From a virus, in IMG/VR virus record IMGVR_UViG_3300021959_000397, positions 1 through 23,641 of that record: 23,641 nt of DNA. The stretch is one strand, 5' to 3'. Positions 21,280 to 23,641 of the stretch are shown piece after piece (positions within the stretch are counted from its first letter, which is position 1; each line of letters begins with the position of its first letter). Under the pieces are notes generated by a model that saw only the letters and a list, made by a program, of their open reading frames with translations, was not told the origin of the DNA and did no database searches. A program made the position numbers and the translations under genes.

Positions 21280-21864
21280 TTATGGTGCTACATATGCGGC
21301 TATGTTAGCTGGTATGCGTTGAATCCAGGATATTGTCTGTTCATTATCTAAGACAAACTGCCAACTAGAAAACGTTGGACTATCTACACCACCAGAGGGA
21401 ATTCCGCCAGCATCTGCAGATGTAGCCGTTAATACCGGAGCAGATCCATCAATGAGTATAGTCTTCTTTTCTGGAATAGCACTTTCACTACCGTCACCAT
21501 ATGCTAGATCGGCATTGGTTCCCGGATAGTAGTAGGTACCGTCATGTAGAAAAGGACGCTCGCTTTCTGGATATGAAGCAGAATTAGTATCGCCTGAACT
21601 TACAAGTACTGTACCAATTGAAGCTTTTCCTGCAGTGATTTCTATACTGCATGCAACTTCTTGTTCTGCAGTATCGTCTGAATTAGTATAATCCCAAGAC
21701 AAAATGTAGTGGGTGTCATCTGCTGGTGCATTTACACCATCATATGTATTAACAACGGCAGTAGATATTGCTCCGCTGAACACTTGAACGCCGCCCATTG
21801 TTACGGTTGCAGTTGTTCCGGCGTCGTGATTCCAACCTTCGACTAAAAATTTTCTTGTTGCCAT
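21280..21864 (-). CDS. Putative virion protein, 194 aa
   Basis: Beta-rich and acidic, with Thr, Ser, Gly and Ala predominant: TTATVTMGGVQVFSGAIST, HYILSWDYTNSDDTAEQEVA, FLHDGTYYYPGTNADLAYGD, SSWQFVLDNEQTISWIQRIP. No signal peptide. Composition resembles marine-phage structural or decoration proteins; family not recognised. AAGGAA lies about 9 nt before the ATG, and a GGTAAATA late-promoter-like motif is 55 bp upstream, with a perfect inverted repeat in the leader. No terminator directly follows, so its message should run through the ncRNA locus. Confidence 0.7.
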   Translation of the reverse strand: MATRKFLVEGWNHDAGTTATVTMGGVQVFSGAISTAVVNTYDGVNAPADDTHYILSWDYTNSDDTAEQEVACSIEITAGKASIGTVLVSSGDTNSASYPESERPFLHDGTYYYPGTNADLAYGDGSESAIPEKKTILIDGSAPVLTATSADAGGIPSGGVDSPTFSSWQFVLDNEQTISWIQRIPANIAAYVAP

Positions 21865-21888
21865 TTCTTCATATTCCTTTTATAAAAA

Positions 21889-21908
21889 TATGTATATAGA
21901 TATACATA
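21889..21908. repeat. Perfect 9-bp inverted repeat upstream of the 194-aa gene
   Basis: TATGTATAT and ATATACATA separated by AG. It lies in the 57-bp gap between the glycosyltransferase-like gene and the 194-aa gene, downstream of the late-promoter-like motif. It could be a protein operator or an mRNA 5' hairpin; AT-rich sequence makes chance palindromes more common. Confidence 0.6.
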
Positions 21909-21918
21909 CGTATAACTC

Positions 21919-21926
21919 TATTTACC
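21919..21926 (-). promoter_or_regulatory. Late-promoter-like element GGTAAATA
   Basis: Same octamer as at 524-531, again overlapping a stop codon and about 50 nt before a virion-type gene. See that entry for the caveat. Confidence 0.4.
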
Positions 21927-22677
21927 TCCAATGTCCCAAAATTAAACTATCATTTACTTCATGAGGTTTTGGATTTCCATGAAAAATTACAATACTTGTT
22001 TTGGGATTAAAAGTACTTGTACCGCCAGGATTCAATGGTTTTCTATATCTAAAATCCATTCCACCTTCTTTGACTTGCCAACGATAACTTACTATTTGAT
22101 CAGTGCTATAGTAACCTACGTCGTCTTTTATCTTGCTGAAAATATAATCTTGATCTCCATGCCATGGACATCTTGGATTGTTTATAATCTGTTTTAAATC
22201 AAAGTCTGTGTATACATAATTGTATTTGAATGGATCAAACCACATTACACTGCTGTTTATTTTCCACCTACTGCTTTTCATTAGATATTGAAAGTCTCTA
22301 GCGGCCCAAAATTTATCTCTACTTACATTCCATAACCAATCCAGATTGCCTGTAATCACAGAATCTAAATCAAAATACAACATCTGTGACCAGTCTGTAT
22401 TCCAATGTTTACTGTTGAACAGTTGTATCTTATACCACCAACTACGTTTAGGGCCTCTAACACCTTCCCATTCTTCTAGATCATGACGTATATAGTTTGC
22501 TGGCACAAACCTGTTGCTTTCAGTAAACACATGCATTCTCACTGTTGGCGTGAGGTTCCGTTCTAAACCACGATAAAGTTTATCAACGTAACTCCAATCA
22601 TAAAGAGTATCATGTATAAGACAAGCACAATCAATTGTGTCGGTTACACTAGTGAGTCTTTTAATCTTTTTAGCCAT
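21922..22677 (-). CDS. Glycosyltransferase-like protein (GT8-like, GT-A fold), 251 aa
   Basis: Residues 15-60 begin a nucleotide-binding fold (IDCACLIHDTLYDWSYVDKL, MHVFTES). MLYFDLDSVITGNLDWLW near residue 99 carries the DxD motif that binds metal and sugar nucleotide. INSSVMWFDP, CPWHGDQDYIF and SIVIFHGNPKPHE match the later strands and His of GT8-type enzymes. The sugar and acceptor are unknown; a role in decorating virion proteins or altering host glycans is possible. AGAAGG precedes the ATG by 3 nt. The gene overlaps the upstream gene by 34 bp. Confidence 0.78.
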   Translation of the reverse strand: MAKKIKRLTSVTDTIDCACLIHDTLYDWSYVDKLYRGLERNLTPTVRMHVFTESNRFVPANYIRHDLEEWEGVRGPKRSWWYKIQLFNSKHWNTDWSQMLYFDLDSVITGNLDWLWNVSRDKFWAARDFQYLMKSSRWKINSSVMWFDPFKYNYVYTDFDLKQIINNPRCPWHGDQDYIFSKIKDDVGYYSTDQIVSYRWQVKEGGMDFRYRKPLNPGGTSTFNPKTSIVIFHGNPKPHEVNDSLILGHWR

Positions 22678-23519
22678 AAACCTTCTGCTATTTCATCTAC
22701 TGTGTATTCAGTATGACTTATTTCTACTAACCATTGTTTTCTGTCTTTGGTTGGAGGATTTTCTATTTGTTCTAACGCAATACTCATTGGGTAAGCTAGA
22801 CTTTTCGTGTCTACCACTACATTAGAACCAGCAATTACTGCATTGATACCAGGACCACTGCAATGATTTATTACACAATGATAGTTGTAATCAATGTTGA
22901 ATGCATCGTATGTGCTTTCTATTTGCATTGGTGTTTCTAGTGTACAATTCTCTATAACTTTGTTCATCAACAACATTTTAAAACGTTGCGTTGGAATAAA
23001 AAATGGACAACGTGGATGGTATCTTACAACAATATGTCTATCACTGTGTTTTCTTATTCTGTGTATTAGATCAACAGTCCAATCTTCTAAACTGGGCATG
23101 CCTTCCCATTGCAAACTTTTATTGTGTTGGGCCGCAATGAGTATTTTATCATTGAGTTGATTGTTATGTAAACTAACGCCAAGTTTACGAGGACGGTCAA
23201 GATCTAAGTTTTCAGTATGACCGTAATATCCTTCTGTAGTAATATTGTTGACTGCAATTTTCCAAGTAACTTCACGTTCTAATGCACCTGCATCAATTAC
23301 CACAACTGGCTTTCCGAGCGAACGATAGTGTTCATATATCCTTTTGTTCTTGCTCATTCTGCCATTCCATAGTACACTCCATATAACAACAGCATCACAG
23401 TCGAGGGAGTCTTCAACAGGTGTTATACCAGCACCTCGACAGCTGTTTAGAAATGCTTCCATGATTGGTTTGCTATTCAGAGCACACTGAGCAGGATAAT
23501 ATGCTATGTTATTGATCAA
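22644..23519 (-). CDS. Capsule/glycosyltransferase-like protein, 291 aa, TTG start
   Basis: The pattern IAYYPAQCALNSKPIMEAFL at the N-terminus, VVRYHPRCPFFIP in the middle and NHCSGPGINAVIAGSNVVVD toward the end resembles GT-B-type polysaccharide enzymes (KpsS/KpsC or CDP-glycerol transferase-like) and proteins I recall from marine phages. The substrate is not known. The conserved N-terminal segment requires a start before it. An in-frame TAA lies two codons upstream of the TTG at 23519, and the first downstream ATG (23462) would delete the segment, so TTG is favoured despite no clear ribosome site. It is divergent from the plus-strand gene, with only 15 bp between. Confidence 0.7.
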   Translation of the reverse strand: MINNIAYYPAQCALNSKPIMEAFLNSCRGAGITPVEDSLDCDAVVIWSVLWNGRMSKNKRIYEHYRSLGKPVVVIDAGALEREVTWKIAVNNITTEGYYGHTENLDLDRPRKLGVSLHNNQLNDKILIAAQHNKSLQWEGMPSLEDWTVDLIHRIRKHSDRHIVVRYHPRCPFFIPTQRFKMLLMNKVIENCTLETPMQIESTYDAFNIDYNYHCVINHCSGPGINAVIAGSNVVVDTKSLAYPMSIALEQIENPPTKDRKQWLVEISHTEYTVDEIAEGLWLKRLKDSLV

Positions 23520-23534
23520 AGGTTAAATACCCAT

Positions 23535-23641
23535 ATGAAACGTTACACAGTAATTACCACTTTTAATGAACAAGGCCGCAAATTATACGGACAAAAAATG
23601 GTCAACAGTTTTCAAAACTTTTGGCCGCGAGAAGTTGATTT
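23535..23641 (+). CDS. Start of a conserved phage gene, cut by the window end
   Basis: Thirty-five codons are visible: MKRYTVITTFNEQGRKLYGQ and on through MVNSFQNFWPREVD. I recall similar starts (VTTFN...YGQ...SF...WP) in phage proteins near glycosyltransferase genes, so a glycan-related role is likely but unproven. No good ribosome site is seen; AAAGG is 12 nt upstream and a GTTAAATA late-promoter-like motif ends 5 nt before the ATG, which would leave almost no leader. Confidence 0.65.
   Translation, partial: MKRYTVITTFNEQGRKLYGQKMVNSFQNFWPREVD

Noticed and set aside
1-23641. CRISPR arrays, insertion sequences, integrase or attachment sites
   Set aside because: No regularly spaced repeats, transposase or recombinase motifs, or target duplications were found on reading; the only repeats are those listed.

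Overview
The window looks like part of the genome of a lytic, T4-like marine myovirus. It is AT-rich by eye, and genes are packed with 1-4 bp overlaps (ATGA or TAATG junctions). It carries T4-type replication proteins: primase gp61, helicase gp41 and UvsW. It also carries many small protein families that I associate with cyanophages and pelagiphages. No tRNA, rRNA, CRISPR array, integrase or transposase is visible. The host cannot be read from the sequence; an AT-rich marine bacterium is a reasonable guess.

Layout. (1) 1-7387, minus strand: a late operon. It starts at an exact T4-type late promoter (TATAAATA, 7380-7387) and ends at a hairpin terminator (5-36). It encodes an 86-aa protein, two long low-complexity virion-type proteins, a protein joining a nucleotidyltransferase motif to a ligase-like KxDG domain, an overlooked 46-aa basic protein, a 548-aa protein and a small virion protein. 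(2) 7449-9149, plus strand: a C-family (DnaE-type) DNA polymerase lacking the PHP domain. (3) 9146-12521, minus: an early operon of primase, replicative helicase and a radical SAM/SPASM protein, with a sigma70-type promoter placed so that the primase mRNA should be leaderless. (4) 12566-13962: a virion protein and a divergent 125-aa protein, whose late promoters overlap each other's genes. (5) 13937-19413, minus: uvsW, also predicted leaderless, followed by accessory genes (methyltransferase-like, SGNH-like, several hypotheticals, a DUF2061-like membrane protein, a zinc-finger protein) and ending in a 186-aa miniature DnaE-like protein. (6) 19523-20887, minus: an AAA+ ATPase and three tiny genes behind an early promoter with a roughly 200-nt structured leader. 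(7) 21147-21864: a late virion-type gene followed by a candidate noncoding RNA with its own late promoter and terminator. (8) 21922-23641: glycan-type genes, including the start of a plus-strand gene cut by the window edge.

The most interesting points are: a recombination scar showing that two unrelated cargo genes (methyltransferase and SGNH) were stacked in one slot between uvsW and a conserved hypothetical gene; a 186-aa protein that keeps all three C-family polymerase aspartates, beside a second, larger DnaE-like protein; the nucleotidyltransferase/ligase-like fusion; the putative small RNA; and the exact placement of two early promoters that implies leaderless messages.

All family assignments were made by reading motifs and from memory of protein families. 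No database search was run.
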